From Actinomycetota bacterium (GTDB lineage: Bacteria > Actinomycetota > Actinomycetes > JACCUZ01), in NCBI GenBank assembly GCA_030841195.1, contig JAVEDA010000063.1, positions 1-14,647 of the forward strand: a DNA stretch of 14,647 bases. Reading direction: 5' to 3'. Of this stretch, positions 6,294-13,802 are shown piece by piece. The notes under the pieces were generated by a model that saw only the letters and a list, made by a program, of their open reading frames with translations, ran no database searches and was not told where the DNA came from. Each line of letters opens with the position of its first letter. The first letter of the stretch is position 1. The translations under genes were made by a program, and so were the position numbers.

Positions 6294-9200
6294 TCAGGCG
6301 GGGTCGAGCGCGACGCCGAGCTCGGCGTCGCTGCCGACCCCGAGCCGCTCCCGCACCTCGGCGAGCGTGCGCTCCACCACCGCGGGGGTGAGGAACAGCG
6401 CCTGGGCCACGGCGCTGGCCGACGCCCCGTCCGCCGCGAGCCGGGCGATCCGCCGCTCGGTGGCAGTCAGTGAGACGACCTCCTCGTACGCCGGCGGAGG
6501 CACCGCCCCGTCGGCCACCAGCTCGGCGCCGACCTGGTCGTAGAGGCCGGGGGAGCCGCAGGCAGTGGCCCGGTCCAGGGCCGCCCGCAGCAACCGCTCC
6601 CGCTCCTCCGGCTGGTCGGTCACCCGGGCCAGCGCCAGCTCGGCGCAGGCCAGCTCGTAGCGGGCCACGGTCGGCTCGAGCAGCGTGTAGGCCTCGCGGA
6701 GCATCTCGGCCGACCCCGGGCCGCCGAGCTCGCCGGCCACCCGCAGCGTGCGGCCGAGGACGCTCGGGGCGCCCCAGTGCCGCGCCAGCGCCACCTCCTC
6801 GGCCATCAGCGCCCGCGCCTCGTCCACCCGGCCGAGCGCGGCCAGCACCGGCGCGCGATAGGTGCGCCAGGGCCGCCAGACCGGGTTCACCACGGCCGTC
6901 TGCATGGTGGTCGCCGCTTCGAGGCCGGCCAGCGCCTCGGCATGGCGACCCTCGGCGCTCAGCAGCCGCGCGGCGTTCTCGTCGAAGAGCCGGGCCCCGT
7001 CTCCGATCCGGGCCCGGTGCTGTACCTCGTCGACGTAGCGACGCGCCTCGGCCAGGTCGCCCTGCTCCAGCAGGATGCCGACGATGAACGCCTGGCCGTA
7101 GGGGACCCCGACCGCGGGCGCACCCCACAGCTCGCTCTGCTCGTTCGAGGTGCGCACCGAGTGCAGCGCCTCCCGCAGCTGGCCGCGGTGCCAGAGCATG
7201 TGGCCGCGCCACAGGTGCACGGCCAGCGCGGAGAACAGCGACCCGCGGGCGAAGGCGGCGGCCAGGGTGCGGTCCCAGAAGTCGCCCATGTCGACCTCGC
7301 CCATCTCCTGGACGAATGCCGCGACCACCCAGAGCAGGCCGGGGTCGACCCGCTGGAGCTGACCGTCGGCCAGGGCGAACCGCCCCAGCTCCAACGAGCG
7401 CTCACGGTCGCCGTTGTCGATCAGCTCCTCCCAGGCGAGGGTGGCCGCGAGCATCCGTGCTCCCGGTCCCTCCCCCCGCGGTTCGGGCGCGCCCACCTGC
7501 CACTGCTCCGGCGGCAGCCCGTGCATGTAGCCGCCGATCCGTTCGATCCCGTGCAGCCCCTGCTGGGCGTCGTCGAGATCTTCCGGCAGCTCGGCGGCAG
7601 CCTGCCGGGCGAACGTCGTGGCCTCGCCGGGGCCGCCGGCGAACACCAGCGTGCGGGCCAGCATGATGGCGACCTCGGCTCGCGCCGCGGTGTCGGTGAC
7701 GGTGTCGTACGCCGCCCGCAGGTGCGCCAGCGCGGCCGGGCCGTCGGTCATGGTGCCCAGCCGGCCCAGCTCCAGCAGGATCCCCGGTCGCTCGTCGGCG
7801 GAGGGCGGCTCCGCCAGCGCCCGCTCGAGGAAGGTAGTTGCAGCGGCGGCCGCCCCGCGGTCGGCCCCCGTGGCCGCCGCCTGGAGCACGACCTGCACGG
7901 CCGCGCCCTCCCCGCGCCGCGGTGACAGCAGCACGTGCGCGGCCACCAGCTCGGCCGCGGCGCCGCGGTCGTGCAGCAGGCGGGCGGCCCGCTCGTGGCG
8001 CAGCTCGCGCTCGACCGCGGGCAGCGCCTGGTAGACGGCGTCGCGGACCAGCGGGTGGACGAACCCGAGCGGGTGGTCGGGGCGCAGGACCTCGGCCCGG
8101 GCCAGGGCCGCGACGCCAGCAGCGGTCCGGTCCTCGTCGAGCTCCGCGTGGGCGGCCACGTCTCGCAGCTCGCAGCCGTCGCCGAGCACAGCCACCGAGC
8201 GGGCGACGGTGGTGCAGTCGTCCGGGAGCCGTCCGAGCCGGATCAGCACCAGGCTGGACACGGCGCGGGAGCCGATAGCCGTCACCGTGTCGGCGTGGGA
8301 CGCGTCCGGCCGCACCCCTTCGACCTGCAGGGCGCGCAGCAGCTGGCGGAGCAGCAGCGGGTTGCCGCCGGTGGTGCGGTGGCAGGCCGCGACGAACGCC
8401 GGCTGGGCCTCCTCCCCGAGCCGGGCCCGGACGAGCCGTGCGGTCGCCTCGGAGCCGAGCGGCTCGGGGTGGACGCGCACCGTCGCGTGGTCCTCGGCGA
8501 GCTCGGCGATCAGGCCCTCGTCCTCGTGCGGCTCGCCGGTACGCAGGGTCGCCACCATCAGCACCGGCACGCCCTCGAGGCGTCGCAGCAGGAAGGCCAG
8601 GGCTCGCAGCGACCCGGTGTCGCACCACTGCAGGTCGTCGACCGCGAGCACCAGCGGCTGCTGCTCGGACAGGTTGACGGTGAGCCAGTAGAGACCGTGC
8701 AGCACGGCGAACGAGCCGTCGGCGCGGTCGTTCGGGTCGGGGGTCGCGACCTCGTCGAACACCGCCGCGGCCGACGCTGCCGCACCGCGCAGCAGCTCGA
8801 CCCGCCGGCCGGGGTCGCTGACTGCCCCCTCGAACAGCTGGCGCACCGCGCCGAAGCCGAAGGCCCGTTCCAGCTGGCTGCCCCGCGCGGTCAGCACCAG
8901 CGCGCCCTCGGCGGCGGCCACCCGGCGTACCTCGTGCAAGAGACGGCTCTTGCCGATCCCGGCCGGCCCGTCGATCAGCGCCAGCCGCCCCTCGCCGGCC
9001 ATCGCCCCGGCCAGGGCGTCCCGGAGCAGGAGCAGCTCGCGGTCGCGGTCGACGATCTCCTCGCCGGCCGGTGTCGGTGCCGTGGCCCGCGGCTCCGGCC
9101 GGCCCGCCCGCGGGGTGGGGACGCCGGTCGTCGCGACGGCCGCCGGCCGAGCCGGCGCGTCCAGCGAGGGGGACTGGGCGAGCACCTCGGCCTCCAGCGC

Positions 9201-9992
9201 CCGCAGCGCCGGGCCGGGGTCCACGCCGAGCTCGTCGGACAACGTGGTCCGGGCCCGGCGCAGCGCGGCCAGCGCGTCGGCCTGCCGGTGCGCCCGGTAG
9301 AGCGCCAGCACGAGCAGCCGCCAGCGCTCCTCCCGCATCGGGTCGTCGGCCACCAGCCCCTCGATCTCGGGCACCAGGACCGCCGACTCGCCCTGGCCGA
9401 GTCGGGCCTCGACGAGCTGCTCGCGGGCCACCTCGCGCAGTCCGGCCAGCCGGGCCACCTCGGCGTCGGCCCACGCCTCGTTGGCATGGTCGGCGTACGC
9501 CGGGCCGCGCCAGAGCCCGAGCGCGTCCTCAAGCAGCGGCTGGGCGCCCGCGGAATCCGTGCCCCCGGCCTGCCGCAGCAGCCGCTCGAACCGCCAGGCG
9601 TCCACGGCGTCCTCGTCGACCCGTAGCGCATAGCCGGGCCCGAGGCGGGCGATCACGCTCTGCCGGTCTCGGGGGCCCCGGTCGGGCTCCATCCGCTTGC
9701 GCAGGTGCGAGACATAGGCCTGCAGGGCGCTGGTCGCGCTCGGCGGTGTCGCGTCGCCCCAGAGCGCGTCGATCATCCGGTCCGCCGGCATGACGTCGCC
9801 CCGGGCCAGCACCAGCAGGGCGAGCACGCCGCGCTGCCGCGGGCCGCCCAGCTCGAGCGGCGCGGCGTCCCGGGTGGCGACCAGGGAGCCGAGCACCCCG
9901 ACACGAAGGCCGGCTCCCACGACCAGCGGGAGGTCCCCGGCGGTGCCCACGGCGCCCCCCGGCTCCCGTGCCTGCTCCGACCCCAACGTCAC
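6294..9992 (-). CDS. Hybrid SARP-LAL transcriptional regulator: OmpR-type wHTH + BTAD + AAA ATPase + TPR-like region + LuxR-type HTH
   Basis: GTG at 9992, with GGAGGAGGG about 5 bases upstream, gives 1232 residues ending in TGA at 6294-6296. Domain order: winged helix of the SARP/OmpR type (about 29-124, with LGGPRQRGVLALLV and the LWGD and SALQAYVSHLRKR helices); bacterial transcriptional activation domain (about 131-275, ending ELGVDPGPALRALE); ATPase with Walker A GPAGIGKS (342-349) and Walker B LVLAVDD (447-453); a long helical, alanine-rich region that resembles TPR repeats; and a C-terminal LuxR-like helix-turn-helix (about 1174-1225, LTATERRIARLAADG). SARP regulators activate secondary-metabolite genes and LAL regulators respond to nucleotides or effectors; here both architectures are joined, with a DNA-binding domain at each end. 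The C-terminal helix-turn-helix is divergent, lacking the usual Ser-Asn before the IA motif. The neighbouring oxidase is a likely target. It is divergent from yaaA across 109 bp. Confidence 0.92.
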   Translation of the reverse strand: MTLGSEQAREPGGAVGTAGDLPLVVGAGLRVGVLGSLVATRDAAPLELGGPRQRGVLALLVLARGDVMPADRMIDALWGDATPPSATSALQAYVSHLRKRMEPDRGPRDRQSVIARLGPGYALRVDEDAVDAWRFERLLRQAGGTDSAGAQPLLEDALGLWRGPAYADHANEAWADAEVARLAGLREVAREQLVEARLGQGESAVLVPEIEGLVADDPMREERWRLLVLALYRAHRQADALAALRRARTTLSDELGVDPGPALRALEAEVLAQSPSLDAPARPAAVATTGVPTPRAGRPEPRATAPTPAGEEIVDRDRELLLLRDALAGAMAGEGRLALIDGPAGIGKSRLLHEVRRVAAAEGALVLTARGSQLERAFGFGAVRQLFEGAVSDPGRRVELLRGAAASAAAVFDEVATPDPNDRADGSFAVLHGLYWLTVNLSEQQPLVLAVDDLQWCDTGSLRALAFLLRRLEGVPVLMVATLRTGEPHEDEGLIAELAEDHATVRVHPEPLGSEATARLVRARLGEEAQPAFVAACHRTTGGNPLLLRQLLRALQVEGVRPDASHADTVTAIGSRAVSSLVLIRLGRLPDDCTTVARSVAVLGDGCELRDVAAHAELDEDRTAAGVAALARAEVLRPDHPLGFVHPLVRDAVYQALPAVERELRHERAARLLHDRGAAAELVAAHVLLSPRRGEGAAVQVVLQAAATGADRGAAAAATTFLERALAEPPSADERPGILLELGRLGTMTDGPAALAHLRAAYDTVTDTAARAEVAIMLARTLVFAGGPGEATTFARQAAAELPEDLDDAQQGLHGIERIGGYMHGLPPEQWQVGAPEPRGEGPGARMLAATLAWEELIDNGDRERSLELGRFALADGQLQRVDPGLLWVVAAFVQEMGEVDMGDFWDRTLAAAFARGSLFSALAVHLWRGHMLWHRGQLREALHSVRTSNEQSELWGAPAVGVPYGQAFIVGILLEQGDLAEARRYVDEVQHRARIGDGARLFDENAARLLSAEGRHAEALAGLEAATTMQTAVVNPVWRPWRTYRAPVLAALGRVDEARALMAEEVALARHWGAPSVLGRTLRVAGELGGPGSAEMLREAYTLLEPTVARYELACAELALARVTDQPEERERLLRAALDRATACGSPGLYDQVGAELVADGAVPPPAYEEVVSLTATERRIARLAADGASASAVAQALFLTPAVVERTLAEVRERLGVGSDAELGVALDPA

Positions 9993-10013
9993 GACCGCCC
10001 TCCTCCGCGGGGC

Positions 10014-10019
10014 AGCCTA
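10014..10019 (-). promoter_or_regulatory. Candidate -10 box for the SARP-LAL regulator
   Basis: On the minus strand TAGGCT ends 21 bases before the GTG at 9992, leaving room for a short leader with the GGAGGAGGG ribosome site. No recognisable -35 hexamer lies at the usual distance. The same divergent gap also holds CGCCC-TGC-GGGCG (10024-10036) and the palindrome TTCGCGAA (10049-10056), either of which could be a regulator site. Confidence 0.35.
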
Positions 10020-10087
10020 TGTGCGCCCTGCGGGCGTCCGCGTCGATTTTCGCGAAGCCGCTGGACCAGCCGCACCGGCCGTCCCGG

Positions 10088-10093
10088 TAGCCT
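10088..10093 (+). promoter_or_regulatory. Candidate -10 box for leaderless yaaA
   Basis: TAGCCT ends 8 bases before the GTG start at 10102 and there is no Shine-Dalgarno, so the transcript probably begins at or very near the start codon. This matches the TANNNT pattern seen before the pirin-like gene at the right end of the window. Confidence 0.45.
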
Positions 10094-10101
10094 CCCCGCC
10101 C

Positions 10102-10902
10102 GTGCTCGTCCTGCTGCCACCGTCGGAGGGGAAGGCGGCCGGCGGCGACGGCCCACCGGTCGGCCGGCGGCCGGTGCTGAGCACGCCGGTCCTCGCCCGT
10201 TCCCGCAACGACCTGCTCGACGCGCTCCGTCGCGCGGCCCGGGCGGACCCGGCGGCCCTGGCCCGCGGTCTCCGGCTGCCCGCAGGAGTGGCCGCCGCCG
10301 CGCTGGCCGTGGACGCCCGGGCCCGCACTGCACCGACGATGCCTGCCCTGGACCGCTACACCGGCGTCGTCTACCAGGCCCTGGGCGTCGCGGGCCTGAC
10401 GCCGGCCGCCCGCCGGCGGGCCGAGGACCTGGTCCTGGTGAGCAGCGGGCTGTGGGGCATCGTCCGGGGCGGCGACCTGGTGCCGGACTACCGGGTCCCT
10501 GCCGCCGGCACGGTGCCCGGGCTTGGCGGCGTGACCGCCCACTGGCGGGCGCCACTCGCCGCAGCGATGCCGGGGGTGGTGGGCGACCACGCGGTGCTGG
10601 ACCTGCGGTCGACCGACTACAGCGGCATGTGGCGGCCGACCGTCGAGCTGGCCGAGCGCGTCCTGGCGGTGCGGGTGCTCGCCGAGCGGGCTGCCGGCGC
10701 CCGGCGTACGACGTCGGTGGTGAGCTTTCACGCCAAGACGGTCAAGGGCCTCGTGGTGCGGCACCTGGTGACGACCCGGCGACGCCACACCGACCCCATG
10801 GCCGCGCTGTGCGACGCCGCCGCGGCCCTGGACCTGCGGGTCGAGCTGCCCTCGCCGGGCCGGTTCCCCCAGGTGGTCGACCTGGTCGGCCGCTACCCCT
10901 GA
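10102..10902 (+). CDS. yaaA: Peroxide stress protein YaaA (DUF328/UPF0246)
   Basis: GTG at 10102 gives 266 residues, the normal length for the family; the frame is open further upstream only because it overlaps the antisense of the regulator gene. The N-terminus MLVLLPPSEGKA is the actinobacterial form of the family signature. Other conserved features are R85-Y86-T-G88 (RYTGVVYQAL), the LWG-x-V-R-x-G-D-x-V-P-x-Y-R region around residues 114-132, and SFHAK (208-212) followed by KGLVVRHLV. In Escherichia coli YaaA is induced by OxyR, limits free iron during peroxide stress and binds DNA; the same role here is inferred from family membership. The gene is divergent from the SARP-LAL regulator and convergent with the second membrane protein gene, 21 bp away, with a shared hairpin between them. 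Confidence 0.92.
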   Translation: MLVLLPPSEGKAAGGDGPPVGRRPVLSTPVLARSRNDLLDALRRAARADPAALARGLRLPAGVAAAALAVDARARTAPTMPALDRYTGVVYQALGVAGLTPAARRRAEDLVLVSSGLWGIVRGGDLVPDYRVPAAGTVPGLGGVTAHWRAPLAAAMPGVVGDHAVLDLRSTDYSGMWRPTVELAERVLAVRVLAERAAGARRTTSVVSFHAKTVKGLVVRHLVTTRRRHTDPMAALCDAAAALDLRVELPSPGRFPQVVDLVGRYP

Positions 10903-10918
10903 GCCCGGCGAGGGCGGT

Positions 10919-10933
10919 CCGGGTCAGACCCGG
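10919..10933. terminator. Hairpin between convergent yaaA and the membrane protein gene
   Basis: CCGGGT (10919-10924), loop CAG, ACCCGG (10928-10933) make a perfect 6-bp GC stem starting 17 bases after the yaaA stop. It overlaps the stop codon (10924-10926) of the convergent gene. It can act in both directions. There is no T-tract. Its position over a stop codon mirrors the hairpin at 940-959. Confidence 0.4.
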
Positions 10934-11577
10934 GCAGGTGCCGGTGCGTCGACCTGGTCGCGCTCGTCCGCACCGAGCCGGCCGTGCAGCACGACGCCGG
11001 TCACGATCAGCCAGAACGGCATGGCGATGTAGACGACGTATCCACCCACGCCGGTAGCCCCGACGATCCCGAGCACCAGGGTCGCGATCGCCAGCCACCG
11101 GGGCAGGCTCGCGGTGCGCATGCCACCGAGCCCGACCGAGATGAAGAGCACGACCGAGCCGATCAGCCAGGGCAGCCAGGCCAGCGACGTGAGGTGGGCG
11201 AGGGTCTGGATGGCCGCCCGGTCCCCGTCCTTGACCGCGTTCAGCTGGGCGAGCAGCAGGGTCGCCCAGGACCCGGCGGTCACGGCCGTCATCAGTCCGC
11301 CGGCGAAGACGACGCTGCTGTAGGTGGACTCGCCCGGTTCGCCCGAGCGCACTGCCTTGCGGACCCCGGCGGCGAAGAACGCGAGCAGCACCGCCGTGTA
11401 GGCGAGCATGAACGCGCCGATCTGGACCCGGGTCTCGTGTGCAGCGCCCCAGACGGTGGTCGCGTGCGCGTCGTTGGTTTCCGGCGCCCCCAGGGTCAGC
11501 AGGTTGAAGGCGGTGAAGGTGAGGCCGGCGAGCACTCCCGCGAGCGGGAGGAATCGGTCGAAGCGGCTGGGTGTCAT
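10924..11577 (-). CDS. Six-helix integral membrane protein (paralogue of 953-1648)
   Basis: ATG at 11577 with GAGGAG 6 bases upstream gives 217 residues; the frame extends upstream to 11727 but lacks a ribosome site there. Hydrophobic segments lie at about 8-28, 49-71, 87-110, 128-150, 159-176 and 178-197, with a polar loop at 30-48 after the first helix and a charged tail (199-217) that is probably cytoplasmic. AA-x4-AHLT at 121-130 aligns with 132-141 of the protein at 953-1648, and both place a short arginine-containing loop before the fifth helix. No enzyme motif is visible. The gene is divergent from the second kinase-regulator operon across 161 bp filled with dyads, repeating the arrangement at 953-4462. 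It may be a transported-stress or envelope protein controlled by, or sensed with, that two-component system; the function is unknown. Confidence 0.87.
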   Translation of the reverse strand: MTPSRFDRFLPLAGVLAGLTFTAFNLLTLGAPETNDAHATTVWGAAHETRVQIGAFMLAYTAVLLAFFAAGVRKAVRSGEPGESTYSSVVFAGGLMTAVTAGSWATLLLAQLNAVKDGDRAAIQTLAHLTSLAWLPWLIGSVVLFISVGLGGMRTASLPRWLAIATLVLGIVGATGVGGYVVYIAMPFWLIVTGVVLHGRLGADERDQVDAPAPARV

Positions 11578-11598
11578 GGCTGGCTCCTCGGTGGTCGG

Positions 11599-11615
11599 CC
11601 GCCGGGCTCCGGCGG
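11599..11615 (-). promoter_or_regulatory. Perfect 7-bp hairpin in the leader region of the second membrane protein gene
   Basis: CCGCCGG (11599-11605), loop GCT, CCGGCGG (11609-11615). It lies about 20 bp upstream of the ATG at 11577, just ahead of the GAGGAG ribosome site, so it could be an RNA structure in the leader or an operator. GC-only arms make chance a real possibility. Confidence 0.3.
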
Positions 11616-11637
11616 GGTTCGGACCTGACTGTCGCCA

Positions 11638-11651
11638 CCCGGGCGCCCGGG
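11638..11651. promoter_or_regulatory. 14-bp perfect palindrome in the second divergent promoter region
   Basis: CCCGGGC-GCCCGGG is perfectly self-complementary and overlaps a second palindrome, GCGCCC-GGGCGC (11643-11654). It lies near the middle of the 161-bp gap between the membrane protein gene and the kinase gene. The site is purely G and C, so it may be fortuitous. Confidence 0.25.
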
Positions 11652-11663
11652 CGCTGCGGTCAG

Positions 11664-11710
11664 CCGTCCCGACCGGGCCGGGAAGCGTTCCCGACTCGCC
11701 CCCGGGACGG
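11664..11710. promoter_or_regulatory. Nested dyads before the second kinase gene, likely operator
   Basis: An inner perfect inverted repeat, CGGGAA-GCG-TTCCCG (11679-11693), is nested almost concentrically in outer arms CCGTCCC (11664-11670) and GGGACGG (11704-11710). The centres differ by one base. The element ends 28 bp before the kinase ATG at 11739, similar to the position of the 1726-1750 dyad in the first cassette. Autoregulation by the product of 13799-14461 is the simplest hypothesis. Confidence 0.45.
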
Positions 11711-11738
11711 ACGTTGTGGGGCCACACTCGGAGTCGTC

Positions 11739-13802
11739 ATGACGGCACCGACCAGCGACCAGGCGACGCGCGACGCGCGGCGCTTCACCCTGCTCGGGAC
11801 CGCGGCCGTGCTCTGGGTGCTGACCTGGACCGCGGTGGGGACCTGGGCGCGGCGCGACGAGCTGCCGTCCCTGCTGCCGGCGGCTGTGCTGGTGCTGGTC
11901 GAGTCGACGGTCGCTCTGGTCGTCGGGCTGCTGGTCGTACGCCGGCACCCGCGCAACGTCGTGGGCTGGCTGCTGGTGGCGCACGCCGCCGCCGTGGCCC
12001 TCGTCATGAGCGGAGAGGACGAGACGTCGGGAAGCACCGTCTCGGCCTGGGCGACCCAGCTGGGCCAGGGCAGCTGGGTCCTGCTGTTCGTCTTCATCGC
12101 GCTGATCGGCTACGTCTTCCCGACCGGGGAGTTCATGAGCCGGCGGTGGCGGCGGTACGTCATCGCCTGCCTCGCGGGGCACCTCGTCTTCCTGGTCGGG
12201 GCTGCACTGGACGCGTCATCGTTCCGCGAGATGAACCCGGGGATGACCCCACCGCTCGATGTCGCCGAACCACCGATGGTGCTGCAGGTGCTGATCCTCA
12301 TCGTGGGCCTCGGTTCGGTGCCGGCGCTGCTCCTCGGTGCAGTGGCCTGTGCGGTCGTGCGGCTACGGCGGGCGGAGGGGGAGGAGCGCCGGCAGCTGCT
12401 GTGGTTCGCCTGGGCCGCGATCAGCATCCCCGGCGGGCTCGCGTTGTGCTGGCTGGACTACGCGGTCGGCGCCCACGGCGTGCTGCAGTTCCTCGGGGTG
12501 ACCGTGCTCGGCACGGTGCTGCCGCTCGCCATCGGCGTCGCCATCCTGCGCAGCCGGCTGTTCGACATCGAGCTGGTGCTGAGCCGGACGGTGACCTACA
12601 GCGTGCTGACCGTGCTGGTGGTCGCGACCTACGGGGTGGTGCTGCTCGCCGTCCGGGCGCTGGCCGGCGGCGGGGACCTGGCCGGACTGCTCGCCGTCGG
12701 GGTGGTGGCGGTGGCCGTGCACCCGGTGCACGCACGGGTCCGGCGCCGGGTCGAGCGCTGGGTCTACGGCGACCGGTCCGACCCCTATGCCGCCCTGCGC
12801 CGGCTGTCCGACCGGCTCGAGGACACCGCCGACCCGGAGCAGGTGGTGCGCACGGTGGCGACGACGATCGCCGAGGCGCTGCGGGTCGACGAGGTCGAGG
12901 TCCTGGTCGACCGGGCCGCGTCCGGGCCGCCGGCGGACGACCGGGCCGGGCAGGTGTCCGTGCCGCTGACCCATCACGGTCAGCCGCTGGGCCGGCTCGT
13001 GGTCCACGTGCCACCTGGTCGCAGCCTCTCGGTCGCCGACCGCGACCTGCTGGACGAGCTGGCCCGGCACGCGGGCGTCGTGGTCGACGCCGTCTACCTC
13101 GGTCTCGACCTGCGGCAGTCCCGGGTCCGGCTGGTGACCGCCCGCGAGGAGGAACGGCGCCGGCTGCGCCGCGACCTGCACGACGGCCTGGGGCCGTCGC
13201 TGGCGGCGATCGTGCTCAAGCTCAACGCGGTGAGCGCGCTGGTGACCGACGACCGGGCCGGCCGCCTGCTCGGCCAGCTGCGCGAGGAGACCCGGATGGC
13301 GATCGACGACATCCGTCGGCTGGTCGACGACCTGCGCCCGCCGGCGCTGGACGAGGTCGGCCTGGTCGACGCCCTGCGCCAGCGCGCCGACGCCCTGTCC
13401 CGGGACGGTCGCGAGGGCCTGCTGATCGACGTCGAGGGGCCGGCGCACCCGCCGGTCCTGCCCGCGGCGGCCGAGGTCGCGGCGTACCGGATCGCGACCG
13501 AGGCGATGACCAACGTGCTCCGCCACTCGGGTGCGACGAGCTGCCTCGTCTCGCTCACCGTCAACGGTGCGCTGGAGGTGTCGGTCGCCGACAACGGGTC
13601 GCGCCCCTGGGACCCGGCCCGGGCGGGCGTGGGGTGGGCGTCGATGCGGGAGCGGGCGGCCGAGCTCGGCGGGGCCTGCACGGTCAGCCGGCGGCGGGAG
13701 GGCGGCACGCTGGTGCGGGCCGTGCTGCCCATCACCGGCTCGGTCAACGGCTCGGTCAGCGGTAACGACACAGCCGTCGACGCGCCCGAGGTCGCGCGGT
13801 GA
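11739..13802 (+). CDS. Membrane sensor histidine kinase with GAF-like domain, NarL/DesK type
   Basis: ATG at 11739 is preceded by CGGAG with a 5-base spacer; the frame continues upstream to 11571 but without coding character or ribosome site. The 687-residue protein has about ten hydrophobic segments in 17-330 with the same signatures as the kinase at 1785: VVGWLL (74-79), FPTGEFMSRRW (127-137), ERRQLLWF (216-223) and RSRLFDIELVLSR (271-283). A GAF-like domain spans about 350-455, then a coiled linker, phosphoacceptor His481 (RDLHDGLGPSL), N-box Asn592 (ATEAMTNVLRHS) and an ATP-binding domain. The D-x-G-x-G box reads D618-N-G620-S-R622, so its second glycine is replaced by arginine, and GVGWASMRERAAELGG follows. 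The C-terminus carries a short GSVNGSVSGN tail from a tandem repeat. It overlaps the regulator gene by 4 bases and should phosphorylate that product; the signal is unknown. Confidence 0.93.
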   Translation: MTAPTSDQATRDARRFTLLGTAAVLWVLTWTAVGTWARRDELPSLLPAAVLVLVESTVALVVGLLVVRRHPRNVVGWLLVAHAAAVALVMSGEDETSGSTVSAWATQLGQGSWVLLFVFIALIGYVFPTGEFMSRRWRRYVIACLAGHLVFLVGAALDASSFREMNPGMTPPLDVAEPPMVLQVLILIVGLGSVPALLLGAVACAVVRLRRAEGEERRQLLWFAWAAISIPGGLALCWLDYAVGAHGVLQFLGVTVLGTVLPLAIGVAILRSRLFDIELVLSRTVTYSVLTVLVVATYGVVLLAVRALAGGGDLAGLLAVGVVAVAVHPVHARVRRRVERWVYGDRSDPYAALRRLSDRLEDTADPEQVVRTVATTIAEALRVDEVEVLVDRAASGPPADDRAGQVSVPLTHHGQPLGRLVVHVPPGRSLSVADRDLLDELARHAGVVVDAVYLGLDLRQSRVRLVTAREEERRRLRRDLHDGLGPSLAAIVLKLNAVSALVTDDRAGRLLGQLREETRMAIDDIRRLVDDLRPPALDEVGLVDALRQRADALSRDGREGLLIDVEGPAHPPVLPAAAEVAAYRIATEAMTNVLRHSGATSCLVSLTVNGALEVSVADNGSRPWDPARAGVGWASMRERAAELGGACTVSRRREGGTLVRAVLPITGSVNGSVSGNDTAVDAPEVAR
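13736..13759 (+). repeat. Tandem 12-bp repeat at the 3' end of the kinase gene
   Basis: CGGCTCGGTCAA (13736-13747) is followed directly by CGGCTCGGTCAG (13748-13759), 11 of 12 bases identical, and a third partial unit begins with CGGT. It is in frame and encodes GSVN-GSVS in a flexible tail after the ATP-binding domain. Copy number may vary between strains. Confidence 0.6.

Noticed and set aside
6196..7212. Upstream extension of the FAD oxidase frame that would make an 810-residue fusion
   Set aside because: The extension is an alternative frame of the regulator gene on the same strand, is low-complexity Gly/Arg/Ala-rich, and the oxidase has its own ribosome site and GTG at 6195.
7402..9474. 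690-codon minus-strand frame inside the SARP-LAL gene
   Set aside because: It is a +1 shadow of the regulator, composed almost wholly of Arg/Gly/Ala/Pro, with no domain.
7935..9626. 563-codon plus-strand frame opposite the SARP-LAL gene
   Set aside because: Composition is typical of an antisense shadow, while the minus-strand reading contains Walker A, Walker B and BTAD motifs.
9790..10101. N-terminal extension of yaaA
   Set aside because: It overlaps the start of the divergent regulator gene, and the family signature begins at the GTG at 10102 next to a leaderless-type -10 box.
10984..11628. 214-codon plus-strand frame opposite the second membrane protein
   Set aside because: The minus-strand reading gives a coherent six-helix protein with a good ribosome site; the plus frame is charged low-complexity sequence.
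11408..13765. 785-codon plus-strand frame overlapping the second kinase
   Set aside because: It is an out-of-frame shadow; the kinase frame carries the H, N and G boxes.
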